From contig NZ_JAKNTW010000011.1 in assembly GCF_022213955.1 (NCBI RefSeq), forward strand, positions 284,958 to 348,957: a stretch of DNA of 64,000 nt, written 5' to 3'. Origin of the DNA: Dolomitihabitans soli (GTDB lineage: Bacteria; Actinomycetota; Actinomycetes; Streptosporangiales; Streptosporangiaceae). A program made the position numbers and the translations under genes. This document shows positions 25,713-36,992 of the stretch, in pieces; the stretch's first letter is position 1, and every line of letters begins with the position of its first letter. The notes under the pieces are model-generated. The model searched no databases and was not told the DNA's origin. It saw only the letters and a list, made by a program, of their open reading frames with translations.

Positions 25713-25781
25713 ATGCCTGTGGAGTTCTTGACCGATGATGAGGCGGCTGCGCACGGGCGGTTCGTGGGGCCGGCAGTATGG
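25713..25781 (+). pseudogene. 5' end of a Tn3-family transposase gene (tnpA)
   Basis: The first 23 codons read MPVEFLTDDEAAAHGRFVGP, the start of Tn3-family TnpA proteins (DUF4158 region). Homology ends where the antisense secreted-nuclease gene begins (25782), so tnpA was cut there. Confidence 0.6.
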
Positions 25782-26639
25782 CTACCACGGGACCGATACT
25801 GTCACTGCGAGCGCATTATGATCGGTGTGGGCCATATAGTATTCCTGAGTGCTGATATGCGCAAATTCTGTTGGCGCAATAATATGCTGAACGTTTCCGT
25901 CCCCCTTGCGATAGTAACCGTTGGGGACGCAGAGCTGAACGTTCTCCGCATCCGCAGGGTCGTACTCCATGTTGAGGTCACCCCCAACAATGGTCGGAAG
26001 GTCATTCCCTGGAAAGGATGCTTTGAAGTCGGGAATTCTTTCGCGCAAGAGATGATTGCATTGCTTGATTGCCCAGGATTCATCTGTTGCCAGATGTGTG
26101 GTACACACGTTGAATTTACCTGAACCGGATTGTGGAAATTGATCAAGTCGCGCACATGCGAACGCTCTGCGCTCCTCGCCGGGTTGCTGAAGGGGCTGCC
26201 ACCCCTTGTTGTAGTCGTATACACCTGTCGAATTTGATGGATTGGAGAACCCCTGCGTCACCATGATGCCGACGCCGTATCTCTCCCCATTGGTGCATGT
26301 CTCCGGTGCGCTGTTGTCCGCGACGTATACCGCCGCGAAGGCCACGGCAGAGAACTGATGGTTGGTCAGGTTAAAGAGGCGATTCAGGTCACCCTCACAT
26401 ATTTCGTTGAGAGTGACGACGTTAATGTTGTTGACCACCATCTTTCCTGCGGCTTCCCGGAGAACGTGTCCGTCACCTACATAGCAGTGCTGTGCGCGTC
26501 CACTGTTGCAGAGATTTAGCTGAAGGATCTTGAAATTCGAGGCAGCGTGTGCTGGCGCCACTGGCGTGAGGGAACTCAATGCAAGAACCAGGACGAGAGA
26601 GCCAGCTAGTTGGCCTAGTAGAATGCGAATCCGTGACAT
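25782..26639 (-). CDS. secreted EEP-fold nuclease/phosphatase, low-GC
   Basis: 285 residues from ATG 26639 (AGGGGAAGG upstream). Sec signal at residues 1-32 (GSLVLVLALSSLTPVAPAHA). EEP/DNase I-like motifs: Glu in TLNEICEGD, His in CTTHLA, Asp/Asn in VGGDLNMEYD and HTDHNALAV at the end; six or more cysteines suggest disulfides. Codon use is visibly AT-richer than all neighbours, and the gene directly abuts a cut Tn3 gene, so it was probably acquired by transfer. Likely an extracellular DNase or phosphodiesterase; substrate unknown. Confidence 0.8.
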   Translation of the reverse strand: MSRIRILLGQLAGSLVLVLALSSLTPVAPAHAASNFKILQLNLCNSGRAQHCYVGDGHVLREAAGKMVVNNINVVTLNEICEGDLNRLFNLTNHQFSAVAFAAVYVADNSAPETCTNGERYGVGIMVTQGFSNPSNSTGVYDYNKGWQPLQQPGEERRAFACARLDQFPQSGSGKFNVCTTHLATDESWAIKQCNHLLRERIPDFKASFPGNDLPTIVGGDLNMEYDPADAENVQLCVPNGYYRKGDGNVQHIIAPTEFAHISTQEYYMAHTDHNALAVTVSVPW

Positions 26640-26714
26640 AAGCCTTCCCCTGTTGAAGCATCTATCGGGGAATATATGCGCTGGCGCTTTCGATTCGCTT
26701 TTGATCGCCTCTCG

Positions 26715-26880
26715 ATGCCGTCCACCGCAACGTCTTTTGATGGGCTGGTTCGTGCACATGGTGCGGGCGTTGGTGACCTGGTGGTGATGAAGGCCAGGGT
26801 CTCGGGCCACCAGGCGTCGATCGTCTCGGTGAGCGTGACTTGGCGAGGTTTACGCTGAGCTTTGCGCAGAGGTTGATGCA
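26715..26880 (-). pseudogene. ISL3-family transposase C-terminal remnant, frameshifted
   Basis: One minus-strand frame reads LTETIDAWWPETLAFITT and another continues VTNARTMCTNQPIKR. Together these match the ISL3 transposase signature (W..I.AFI.TGITNA.TEG.NR.IK). The frames do not join and nothing else of the gene remains. Confidence 0.5.
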
Positions 26881-27041
26881 TTGACCCCCTGAGACCATCA
26901 TCGTTATCTACAGGCGCTTCGGGATTGTCTTGGACGTCCAGCAGGAGGGTGATCGCGTCCGGGACCTGCGTGGTGGATGTGGTTATCTACCTGCCGTCCA
27001 TCACGAAGAACCCTGGAGTGCGGATGCTTGTTCAGCGGGTG

Positions 27042-28221
27042 ATGATGCCTGCCTCGCGGGTGGAGTCCTGGACGGTGCTCGGTGACGACGCCGTTCCGGT
27101 CGCGCCGATCGAGCGGTACCTGACGTACCTGACCGACATCGAGCGGTCCCCGAACACGATCAAGGCATACGCCCACGATCTCAAGGACTGGTTCACCTTC
27201 CTCGGCCAACTCGGCCTGGACTGGCGGGAAGTCCGCCTGGAGGACGTCGGCGAGTTCGTGGCCTGGCTGCGGCGGCCGCCGCAGGCCCGCGGCGGCGCGG
27301 TCGCAGTGCTGCCGTCGGTTGAGCATCACTGCGGCGAGAGTACGGTGAACCGGAAGCTGTCGGCGGTATCGGCGTTTTATCAGCACGCTGCCCGGCATGG
27401 CCTTGATCTGGGAGAGTTGCTGACAACCTGGCAGCCGGCCGGCCCGCGGGGGACGGCGTGGAAGCCGTTCCTGCACCACATCAGCAAGGGCCAGCCGCAG
27501 CGCCGGCGGGCGATCTCGTTGAAGGTTCCCAAGAAGCTGCCGCGGGTGACTTGCTGTTCCCCAGGCCGGGCAGCGAACCTGGCGCCGGCCTGGCTCTTAC
27601 CTACTTCCTCTACCGGACCGAGATGCTCGAGTGGGTGAAACGCTGCGACATCCGTGACGAGTACGGCCAACCCGTGCATCTGACCGCGCACCAATGGCGG
27701 CACACGCTCGGCACCCGGCTGATCAACCGTGACGTTCCCCAGGAGGTCGTCCGCCGAATCCTGGATCACGACTCCCACGAGATGACGGTACGATACGCCC
27801 AGCTCAGCGACACCACGATCCGCCGCCACTGGGAGGCCGCCCGCAAGGTCGACATCAACGGCGAGGCCGTCACCCTCGACCCGGACGGGCCGCTCGCCGA
27901 AGCGGCCTGGGCCAAGCAGCGAGTCGGCCGCGCGACCCAGGCTTTGCCAACGGCTACTGCAGCCTCCCCGTGATCAAGACGTGCCCGCATGCCAACGCCT
28001 GCTTGACCTGCCCGATGTTCGTGACAACGCCGGAGTTCCTCGCGCAGCACCGTCAGCAGCGCGAGCAACTGTTGCAGATCGTCTCTGCTGCCGAGGCCCG
28101 CGGCCAGCTCCGCATCGTGGAGATGAACAAGCAGGTCCTCGGCAGCCTCGAGAGCATCATCGTGGCTCTGGAGACCGACACGACCAGCAAGGACACCGAG
28201 GCGGTGACCGATGCGGACTGA
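27042..28221 (+). pseudogene. tyrosine recombinase of a Tn554-like module, broken
   Basis: The first frame (from ATG 27042) carries the N-terminal core-binding domain (IERYLTYLTDIERSPNTIKA, YAHDLKDWFTFLG). Near 27500-27600 the frame changes and the region of the first catalytic Arg is missing. The second frame has HQWRHTLGTRLINRDV, the His/Arg box, and ILDHDSHEMTVRYAQLS with the Tyr. A third frame, reached by restoring one A at ~27948 (CCAACGG), gives the Cys-containing tail IKTCPHANACLTCPMFV to 28221. Three frames and a deletion make it inactive. It is coupled to a DUF6262-type gene as in related elements. Confidence 0.75.
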
Positions 28222-28654
28222 CAACTCCCGGCACCTGATCACCGCGGCCCGCACGCGCCACGAGTACACCCGGTCCAAGGCGATCCAGGCGTTGCGTGAG
28301 CTGGAATCGGCCGGAGCCCCGGTGACCTTCGAGGCCATCGCTCACAAGGCCGCAGTCTCTCGATCATGGCTATACACCCAGCCTGACCTGCGAGCCGAGA
28401 TCGAACGACTCCGCGAGCAGACCCACGCCTCACCGACGACAGCAGTACCACCTCGGCAACGAGCGTCCGAAGCCTCGCTGCTCCAGCGACTCGAAACCGC
28501 CAACGCGCGGAACCGGCAGCTCACCGAAGAGAACCGTCGGCTCCGCGAGCAACTCGCGCGAGCGCTCGGCGATCTGCGCGCCGCTCGCCTCGCCCCTCCA
28601 ACGCCCGCTCACCATCGCGGTGGGCGCGGTTCCGTAACGATCGACCCGTGTTGA
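28211..28654 (+). CDS. DUF6262 (TnpC-like) accessory protein
   Basis: 147 residues. N-terminal helix-turn-helix-like region (VTFEAIAHKAAVSRSWLYTQ) and a coiled coil (LLQRLETANARNRQLTEENR). Matches the small third gene of Tn554-like recombinase modules, which modulates recombination rather than catalysing it. It overlaps the recombinase tail by 11 bp. Because the partner recombinase is broken, this gene is probably a relic although its frame is intact. Confidence 0.7.
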   Translation: MRTDNSRHLITAARTRHEYTRSKAIQALRELESAGAPVTFEAIAHKAAVSRSWLYTQPDLRAEIERLREQTHASPTTAVPPRQRASEASLLQRLETANARNRQLTEENRRLREQLARALGDLRAARLAPPTPAHHRGGRGSVTIDPC

Positions 28655-28755
28655 TCGCGCAACCAGACCGCCCCGACACAGACCTTCTGGTCACTGGCCA
28701 CAACGCGACGCTGCTGGTCAGCGGATCGTCTTCGCGAAGAACTGAAGATAACCAT

Positions 28756-28861
28756 CGTTTATTGACAAGATCACGAAAGTGGCGCTGGAGGCCCGGAAAG
28801 CCTTCAAAACTCCTTCAACAACCCCGGTGGTTCAACAACCCCGGAACACCGTTTGTTGACA
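28756..28861 (+). promoter_or_regulatory. res-like repeat region before the resolvase gene
   Basis: CGTTTATTGACA (28756-28767) recurs as CGTTTGTTGACA (28850-28861), 94 bp apart; between them TTCAACAACCCCGG occurs twice (28814-28827 and 28831-28844, 17-bp period). Tn3-family res sites of about 120 bp, with repeated subsites, lie just upstream of the resolvase gene, as here. The repeats are seen; the role is inferred. Confidence 0.5.
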
Positions 28862-28863
28862 GA

Positions 28864-29547
28864 ATGACGGCCATGATCGACGCCCTGGGGCCGCCCGCCG
28901 ACCCGCTGGCCGCCTTCCCCGCCCACCGCAGCGAGATCCGCATCGGCTACGCCCGCGTCTCCACCGGCGGCCAAACCCTCGAACGGCAACTCGACGCCCT
29001 CACCGCGGCCGGGTGCCGGCGCATCTTCCACGACAAGCGATCCGGCAAGACCGCCGAACGGCCCGAATTGAAGGCGTGCCACGCGTTCCTCGCCGAAGGC
29101 GACACCCTCGTTGTCCCCTCCCTGGACCGCTACGGCCGTTCCCTCGCCGACCTCATCACCATGGTCGGCGACCTGCGCCGCCGCGAGATCGGCTTCACCT
29201 CACTGCACGAGAACCTCGACACCACCACCCCCGGCGGACGACTCGTCTTCCACGTCTTCACGGCCCTGGCGGAGTTCATCCGGGAACTGATCGTCGCCGG
29301 CACTCGCGAGGGCCTGGCCGCGGCCAAGGCCCGCGGCTGTACCGGCGGCCGGCCCACGGTCATCAACGCCGACCTGCTGCGCGCGGCCCGCGACATGCTG
29401 CCCAACCCCGAGCACTCGATCACGAGCATCGCCAAACTGCTCGGGGTGAGTGCGGGGACGCTGTACAACCACATCCCCGACCTTCGCCAGCTCCGCGGAA
29501 GCGGCCACGCCAAAGAGCTGGCCAGCGGTCAGAGACCGCCAGCGTAA
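28864..29547 (+). CDS. serine recombinase (Tn3-family resolvase type)
   Basis: 227 residues from ATG 28864. Catalytic Ser in IGYARVSTGGQTLERQ, conserved Arg/Asp in LDRYGRSLADL, long helix E region, and a C-terminal Hin-like HTH (SITSIAKLLGVSAGTLYNHI). This is the resolvase of a Tn3-family transposon or a DNA invertase. With the tnpA pieces nearby it suggests a lost Tn3-family transposon. Its 3' end abuts a truncated, opposite-strand gene, marking an insertion edge near 29547. Confidence 0.85.
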   Translation: MTAMIDALGPPADPLAAFPAHRSEIRIGYARVSTGGQTLERQLDALTAAGCRRIFHDKRSGKTAERPELKACHAFLAEGDTLVVPSLDRYGRSLADLITMVGDLRRREIGFTSLHENLDTTTPGGRLVFHVFTALAEFIRELIVAGTREGLAAAKARGCTGGRPTVINADLLRAARDMLPNPEHSITSIAKLLGVSAGTLYNHIPDLRQLRGSGHAKELASGQRPPA

Positions 29548-29841
29548 GAGGACGTCGTCGATGACGAACCCGAGATCGCGGGGGTAGTGCTGGCTTGGGC
29601 ACCCGGCGGCCTGGTCGAGGAGGATGACCTCAGCACCCCGGCTGCGCAGCAGGTTGATCAGAGTGTCCTGCTGCGCGCGTACCTTGGCCGTGGAGTACGG
29701 CGCCCACGTGCTGGTGGTCATCTGCCGGGCGAGGACCGCGTGAACACCGGGGCCTTCGAGGTCGCGGGTGAAGTCGCCGGCGTGGCGCATGGCGACGCGC
29801 CGTAGGGTGCCGTATTCGCTGGTGGCGTGTGGGGTGAGCAC
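29548..29841 (-). pseudogene. amidinotransferase/DDAH-like gene, 3' truncated
   Basis: GTG 29841 has GGAGG 6 nt upstream. The product begins MLTPHATSEYGTLRRVAMRH and reaches YPRDLGFVIDDVLL, the conserved RD-GFVI motif of dimethylarginine dimethylaminohydrolase/arginine deiminase-like enzymes. Homology stops at the resolvase gene edge, so the catalytic His and Cys at the C-terminus are lost. Confidence 0.65.
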
Positions 29842-29951
29842 GGTCGGCCTCCATAGGAATGCCTGGGCTGGAAGACTTGGCTGACGCAGAGCCCGTCACG
29901 GTGGACGACGCGGCTGCGGCGGCGTCGTCGCTGTCCCCCAAGCCGTGCCCC

Positions 29952-29986
29952 GGGTAGTGAGCAGGTCTCAGGGCTGCTCACTACCC
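29952..29986. terminator. 13-bp stem hairpin downstream of the GFA gene
   Basis: GGGTAGTGAGCAG (29952-29964) pairs perfectly with CTGCTCACTACCC (29974-29986) across a 9-nt loop, 58 bp past the GFA stop on the minus strand. A strong hairpin in this position is a likely terminator. Confidence 0.65.
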
Positions 29987-30043
29987 AGCGACCCGCCGAC
30001 GTCAACCGACGGTGCTGTGCCGGGTGTCGGGCACCTGGGGCAG

Positions 30044-30325
30044 TCAGGAGACCGCGTCATCCCGGAAGGATTGGTTGACGGGGATGAGGTCGACCGCGTC
30101 GTCCAGCGCGCTGAGAGTGATCGCGATGCTGGTCTCGCCGTCGTCCAGGGCGCACAGCTGGCTGCCGCAGAACTGGCAGAACCCGCGCTTGGTCTCGCCC
30201 ACGAATGTGTAGTACCAGGATGGCTCGCCGCCCTCGCCAGTCCAGACGAGACCGGTCAGGAGGAAAGACACCCACGACATCATCGGGCCGCCGCCGAGCT
30301 TCTGGCAGTGCGGGCAGCTGCACGT
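30044..30325 (-). pseudogene. GFA-family gene, C-terminal part (split by element)
   Basis: Reads CSCPHCQKLGGGPMMSWVSF, the second zinc ligand pair FCQFCGSQL and the family end. GFA/CENP-V domains (glutathione-dependent formaldehyde-activating-like) bind zinc through CxxC pairs. The N-terminal part lies 10 kb away at 40314-40403. Joining the two at one copy of GCACGT gives an uninterrupted frame (..DYPHTC-SCPHCQK..), so this gene was cut by the mobile element between them. Confidence 0.85.
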
Positions 30326-30332
30326 TTCCCTG
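30320..30332 (+). repeat. left end of the 10-kb element (core plus terminal repeat)
   Basis: Core GCACGT (30320-30325) followed inward by TTCCCTG (30326-30332). The right end shows the same core and the inverted TTCCCTG. Confidence 0.8.
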
Positions 30333-30522
30333 TCAAGTTCTTGTGTTCAGCTCGGTGGGCTGGCTGAGGGCTGGCTGGGCCAGCCCGGGCCGCGCTGGAA
30401 CAGCAGCGGAAGGCTGGCTTCTCCTCCGCTGCGCCGGGTTGCAGCATCACGCTGACCCGGTAGGGGAATGCCGATAGTGTCCCGTTCTCGACGGGAACCA
30501 GTGCGGCTTTCGGGGGCGCCGG

Positions 30523-33500
30523 ATGCGGGGACGGACATTCGCGGTGGTGACGGTCCTTTTCTCCGTCATCAACCTGTTGCTGGCAGCCGCCGTGGCGATT
30601 GCAGCGAACGCGGCAACGAGCCAGGACCGCTGGCCCGGAATCCTGGACCAACTGCGCCGGTACCCCTGGCCCTGGGTTGGAACTCTGCTCGGCATCTCCG
30701 TGGTCGCCATCATCCTCGTGACCTGGCTGCAGGTGCGCCCGCAAGCTGGCCAGGACGATCCACCGCCGCCACCACCCGCGGCCGTGCCGGAGTGGTTCGT
30801 TGCGCGGTCAGAAACCCGGCAAGCCGTCAATGCGGTGGGACGCTGGCGTGTCCGGCCCGTGGGCATCACCACGGGCCTGTCCGGGGCTGGCGGGTTCGGC
30901 AAGACCACTCTCGCCACCGCGGTGTGCGCCCACTGGCGAGTGCGATGGCTCTACCGCCGCCGGATCTACATGGTCACCATCGGCCGTGACGTCAGGGGTC
31001 GAGCTGCCGTCGCAGCCAAAGTTGCCGAAGTCACCCGGTTCATCACCGGCGACACCGTGGAGTTCGACGATCCTGACCTGGCCGGCCAGCACTTGGGTGG
31101 TCTCCTCAATCAGCGCCCTCGCACGTTGCTCGTTCTGGATGACGTCTGGGAAGACGAGCAACTGGCCCCGTTCCGCCACATCGGCCGCCGCTGCGTGAGG
31201 CTGATCACGACGCGAAACCCGTCCCTTCTCCCATCTGGCAGTCGCCGAATCCACGTCGACCAGATGGCACCACAACAAGCCCGGGCACTACTGACCTGGC
31301 GTCTGCCCTCCATCCCGGGGGACTTGCTCGACGGCCTCCTCCAGGCCACCGGCCGGTGGGCGCTATTGCTACGGCTCACCAACCGGCTGATCGCGGAGCA
31401 GACCGCAACCGGTGCCGACCCTAGTGATGCGGCCCGCAACGCACTGCAGCAACTGCGCACCCGCGGTCCCGCCATGGTGGATGATCAAGCTGCATCCTGG
31501 GGTCTCGACGATCCCCGAGAACGCAATCGAGCCGTCAAAGCCACGATTGAGGCAGCCACCCAGCTGCTGCCCCCGGGCGCCGCTGACCGGTTCACCGAAC
31601 TGGCGATCTTCGCCGAGGACGAGGCCATCCCTGTTGCGCTGGTCACCATGCTGTGGCAGGCCACAGCCGGGCTCACCGAAACACAGACTCGCACCCTCTG
31701 CGCGACTTTGGAACGACTCTCCCTGATCGCCCTCTCCCCCACCCAGGGCGGCCGGATCAGCCTCCACGACGTCATCCGCGATTACCTATGCGCGAACCTC
31801 GGCGACGCCAACCTGAGCGCTCTCCACAGCGTGCTCATCGACAATACCGCCGCAACCTTGCCCGCCGGGGAACCCCTCGCGGCAATCACTCCGGCCCCCA
31901 GCCGTGCCTGGTGGCAACTGCCCGACGGATACCTCGTGGATCACCTCATCGAGCACCTCCAGGCAGCTGGCCGGACCACGGAAGCTGAAGCCGCAGCCGG
32001 CGACATCCGCTGGGTGGAGGCCCGCCTCACCCAACGGGGTCCCACCGCCCCGTTGAGCGACCTCGCACATATCGACACCCCGCAAGCTCGCGCCCAGGCC
32101 CGAGCCCTCGCACGAGCCGCTCACCTCCTGACGCCGACGAAGCCCGAGCGCGCTCTCGTCGGCATCTTGTACAGCCGCCTACAGGACCAACCGGAGTGGC
32201 GCGAACAGGTAATCGCCCGCCAAACCGATCCCGCCCAGCAGCCTGTCCTCAGCAACCAATGGCCACTACCCGATATCGACCCAGCCCTCCAACAAATCCT
32301 CACCGGCCACGACCAGTGGTCAGTACAGTCGGTGGCGATCTCCCCCGACGGCACCTGGCTCGCCGCCAGCAGCTACAAGGAGGTGCGGATCTGGGACCGG
32401 GTCACGGGAAGGTGCACCACCACCCTCACAGGCCACAGACACTTTGTGGATTCGGTGGCGATCTCCCCCGACGGCACCTGGCTCGCCACCAGCGACCTGA
32501 GGAGGGTGCAGATCTGGGACCGGGTCACTGGTACCCGCACCGCCACCCTCACCGGCCACGACAGCGTGGTGCCCCAGGTGGCGATCTCCCCCGACGGCAC
32601 CTGGCTCGCCACTATCTGTCACGACAAGAAGGTGCGGATCTGGGACCGGGTCACAGGAAGGACGGGGCGGATCTGGGACCGGGTCGGGAGAAGATGTACC
32701 GCCACCCTCACCGGCCACACCGACTCCGTGCGCTCGGTGGCGATCTCCCCCGACGGCACCTGGCTCGCCAGCACCGGCGACGACAGGACGGTGCGGATCT
32801 GGGACCGGGTCACAGGAAGGACGGGGCGGATCTGGGACCGGGTCGCGAGAAGATGTACCGCCACCCTCACCGGCCACACCGACTCCGTGCAGTCGGTCGC
32901 GATCTCCCCCGACGGCACCTGGCTCGCCACCGGCGGCAACGACAAAACGGTGCGGATCTGGGACCGGGTCACAGGAAGGTGCACCGCCACCCTCACCGGC
33001 CACACCCACTCCGTGCAGTCGGTCGCGATCTCCCCCGACGGCACCTGGCTCGCCACCGGCGGCAACGACAAAACGGTGCGGATCTGGGACCGGGTCACAG
33101 GAAGGTGCACCGCCACCCTCACCGGCCACACCCACTCCGTGCAGTCGGTCGCGATCTCCCCCGACGGCACCTGGCTCGCCACCGGCGGCAACGACAAAAC
33201 GGTGCGGATCTGGGACCGGGTCACAGGAAGGTGCACCGCCACCCTCACCGGCCACACCCACTCCGTGCTGTCGGTGGCGATCTCCCCCGACGGCACGTGG
33301 CTCGCCAGTACCGGCGACGACGGGACGGTGCGGATCTGGATCCCTGATGGTGTTGTGTCTTCAGACGCTAGGCGAGCCGGCAGCGTGTCCTCGATTGCGA
33401 TTTCAGCTGATGGCACATGGCTCGCCACTGGCGGCGGCGACGGCAAGGTGCGGATCTGGGACCGGGTCACTGGAAGATGTACCGCCACCCTCTCCGGCCA

Positions 33501-34365
33501 CGGGGGCTGGGTCAGCTCGGTGGCGATCTCCCCCGACGGCACCTGGCTCGCCACCAGCAGCTGGGAGGAGGTGCGGATCTGGGACCGGGTCACAGGAAGG
33601 TGCACCGCCACCCTCACCGGCCACACCGGCTTGGTCAGCACGGTGATCTCCCCCGACGGCACCTGGCTCGCCACCAGCGGCGACGACAAGAAGGTGCGGA
33701 TCTGGGACCGGGTCACAGGAAGATGTACCGCCACCCTCTCCGGCCACGGGGGCTGGGTCAGCTCGGTGGCGATCTCCCCCGACGGCACCTGGCTCGCCAC
33801 CGGCGGCAAAGACAAGAAGGTGCGGATCTGGGACCGGGTCACAGGAAGGTGCACCGCCACCCTCACCGGCCACGGGGGCCGGGTCAGCTCGGTGGCGATC
33901 TCCCCCGAGGGCACCTGGCTCGCTAGCAGCGACGACAGGACCGTGCGGATCTGGGACGTCGGCACCAGGGCATGCACCGCCATCCTCACCGGCCACACCG
34001 GCTTTGCCGGCCAAATAAGCTCGGTGGTGATCTCCCCCGACGGCACCTGGCTCGCTAGTAGCTGCAGCTGGGATCAGGTGCGAATCTGGGACGTCGGCAC
34101 CAGGACATGCACCGCCATCCTCACCGGCCACACTGGCCAACTAAGCTCGGTGGCGATCTCTCCCAACGGCGCCTGGCTCGCCGCCACCAGCAGCGTCAAC
34201 AAGACGGTGCGGATCTGGGATGCCGTTCGCGGGAGCACAGAGATTTTCATGCGTACCGAAGGGGGCCTGAGCGGGTGCGCTTGGACGCCGGACAGCCGCA
34301 GCCTCGGGGTGGTGGGCGGCCGGGGCGTCTATCTATTCGAACTGCTTAGGGAAACACCCGGCTGA
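30523..34365 (+). CDS. membrane-anchored NB-ARC (STAND) NTPase with ~15 WD40 repeats
   Basis: 1280 residues. Two hydrophobic helices at ~7-30 and ~51-68, a Pro-rich linker (~79-88), an NB-ARC domain with Walker A GLSGAGGFGKTT (118-129), Walker B TLLVLDDVW (201-209) and the sensor region LITTRNPSLL, then a winged-helix/helical arm to ~585. From ~587 there are 15 WD40 repeats plus a degenerate last one, enough for two 7-8-bladed propellers. Most repeats share SVAISPDGTWLA and VRIWDRVTGRCTATLTGH almost without change. STAND proteins of this build sense a ligand with the repeats and oligomerise through the ATPase; bacterial relatives include antiphage sensors. No enzymatic effector is seen, so the membrane helices may be the effector. 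Sole cargo of the element; SD is a G-run just before the ATG. Confidence 0.9.
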   Translation: MRGRTFAVVTVLFSVINLLLAAAVAIAANAATSQDRWPGILDQLRRYPWPWVGTLLGISVVAIILVTWLQVRPQAGQDDPPPPPPAAVPEWFVARSETRQAVNAVGRWRVRPVGITTGLSGAGGFGKTTLATAVCAHWRVRWLYRRRIYMVTIGRDVRGRAAVAAKVAEVTRFITGDTVEFDDPDLAGQHLGGLLNQRPRTLLVLDDVWEDEQLAPFRHIGRRCVRLITTRNPSLLPSGSRRIHVDQMAPQQARALLTWRLPSIPGDLLDGLLQATGRWALLLRLTNRLIAEQTATGADPSDAARNALQQLRTRGPAMVDDQAASWGLDDPRERNRAVKATIEAATQLLPPGAADRFTELAIFAEDEAIPVALVTMLWQATAGLTETQTRTLCATLERLSLIALSPTQGGRISLHDVIRDYLCANLGDANLSALHSVLIDNTAATLPAGEPLAAITPAPSRAWWQLPDGYLVDHLIEHLQAAGRTTEAEAAAGDIRWVEARLTQRGPTAPLSDLAHIDTPQARAQARALARAAHLLTPTKPERALVGILYSRLQDQPEWREQVIARQTDPAQQPVLSNQWPLPDIDPALQQILTGHDQWSVQSVAISPDGTWLAASSYKEVRIWDRVTGRCTTTLTGHRHFVDSVAISPDGTWLATSDLRRVQIWDRVTGTRTATLTGHDSVVPQVAISPDGTWLATICHDKKVRIWDRVTGRTGRIWDRVGRRCTATLTGHTDSVRSVAISPDGTWLASTGDDRTVRIWDRVTGRTGRIWDRVARRCTATLTGHTDSVQSVAISPDGTWLATGGNDKTVRIWDRVTGRCTATLTGHTHSVQSVAISPDGTWLATGGNDKTVRIWDRVTGRCTATLTGHTHSVQSVAISPDGTWLATGGNDKTVRIWDRVTGRCTATLTGHTHSVLSVAISPDGTWLASTGDDGTVRIWIPDGVVSSDARRAGSVSSIAISADGTWLATGGGDGKVRIWDRVTGRCTATLSGHGGWVSSVAISPDGTWLATSSWEEVRIWDRVTGRCTATLTGHTGLVSTVISPDGTWLATSGDDKKVRIWDRVTGRCTATLSGHGGWVSSVAISPDGTWLATGGKDKKVRIWDRVTGRCTATLTGHGGRVSSVAISPEGTWLASSDDRTVRIWDVGTRACTAILTGHTGFAGQISSVVISPDGTWLASSCSWDQVRIWDVGTRTCTAILTGHTGQLSSVAISPNGAWLAATSSVNKTVRIWDAVRGSTEIFMRTEGGLSGCAWTPDSRSLGVVGGRGVYLFELLRETPG
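32881..33258 (+). repeat. three near-identical 126-bp WD40-coding units in tandem
   Basis: Units begin at 32881, 33007 and 33133 (next unit 33259) and differ by almost no bases; each encodes one 42-residue WD repeat. Just upstream, units 3 and 4 both contain a duplicated IWDRVTGRTGRIWDRV segment, a visible unequal-crossover or slippage scar. Confidence 0.9.
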
Positions 34366-34443
34366 TAGGGTCCTCTGGTTGTCCGCTTGGCTCCCCCCCC
34401 ACCTTCTTCGCCCTGTCGGCCTTCGCGGGCGAGGGCGGACTGG

Positions 34444-36988
<2,545 letters not shown>

Positions 36989-36992
<4 letters not shown>

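Noticed and set aside
32320..34140. Long antisense open frames (up to ~475 codons) opposite the WD40 gene
   Set aside because: They mirror the repetitive, GC-rich WD40 coding sequence; products are Val/Pro/Gly repeats with no domain, and the sense frame is clearly an NB-ARC/WD40 protein.
32281..34200. Possible CRISPR or other DNA-level repeat array in the WD40 region
   Set aside because: The 126-bp period is a multiple of three, stays in frame and encodes WD40 units; there is no short repeat/unique spacer alternation.
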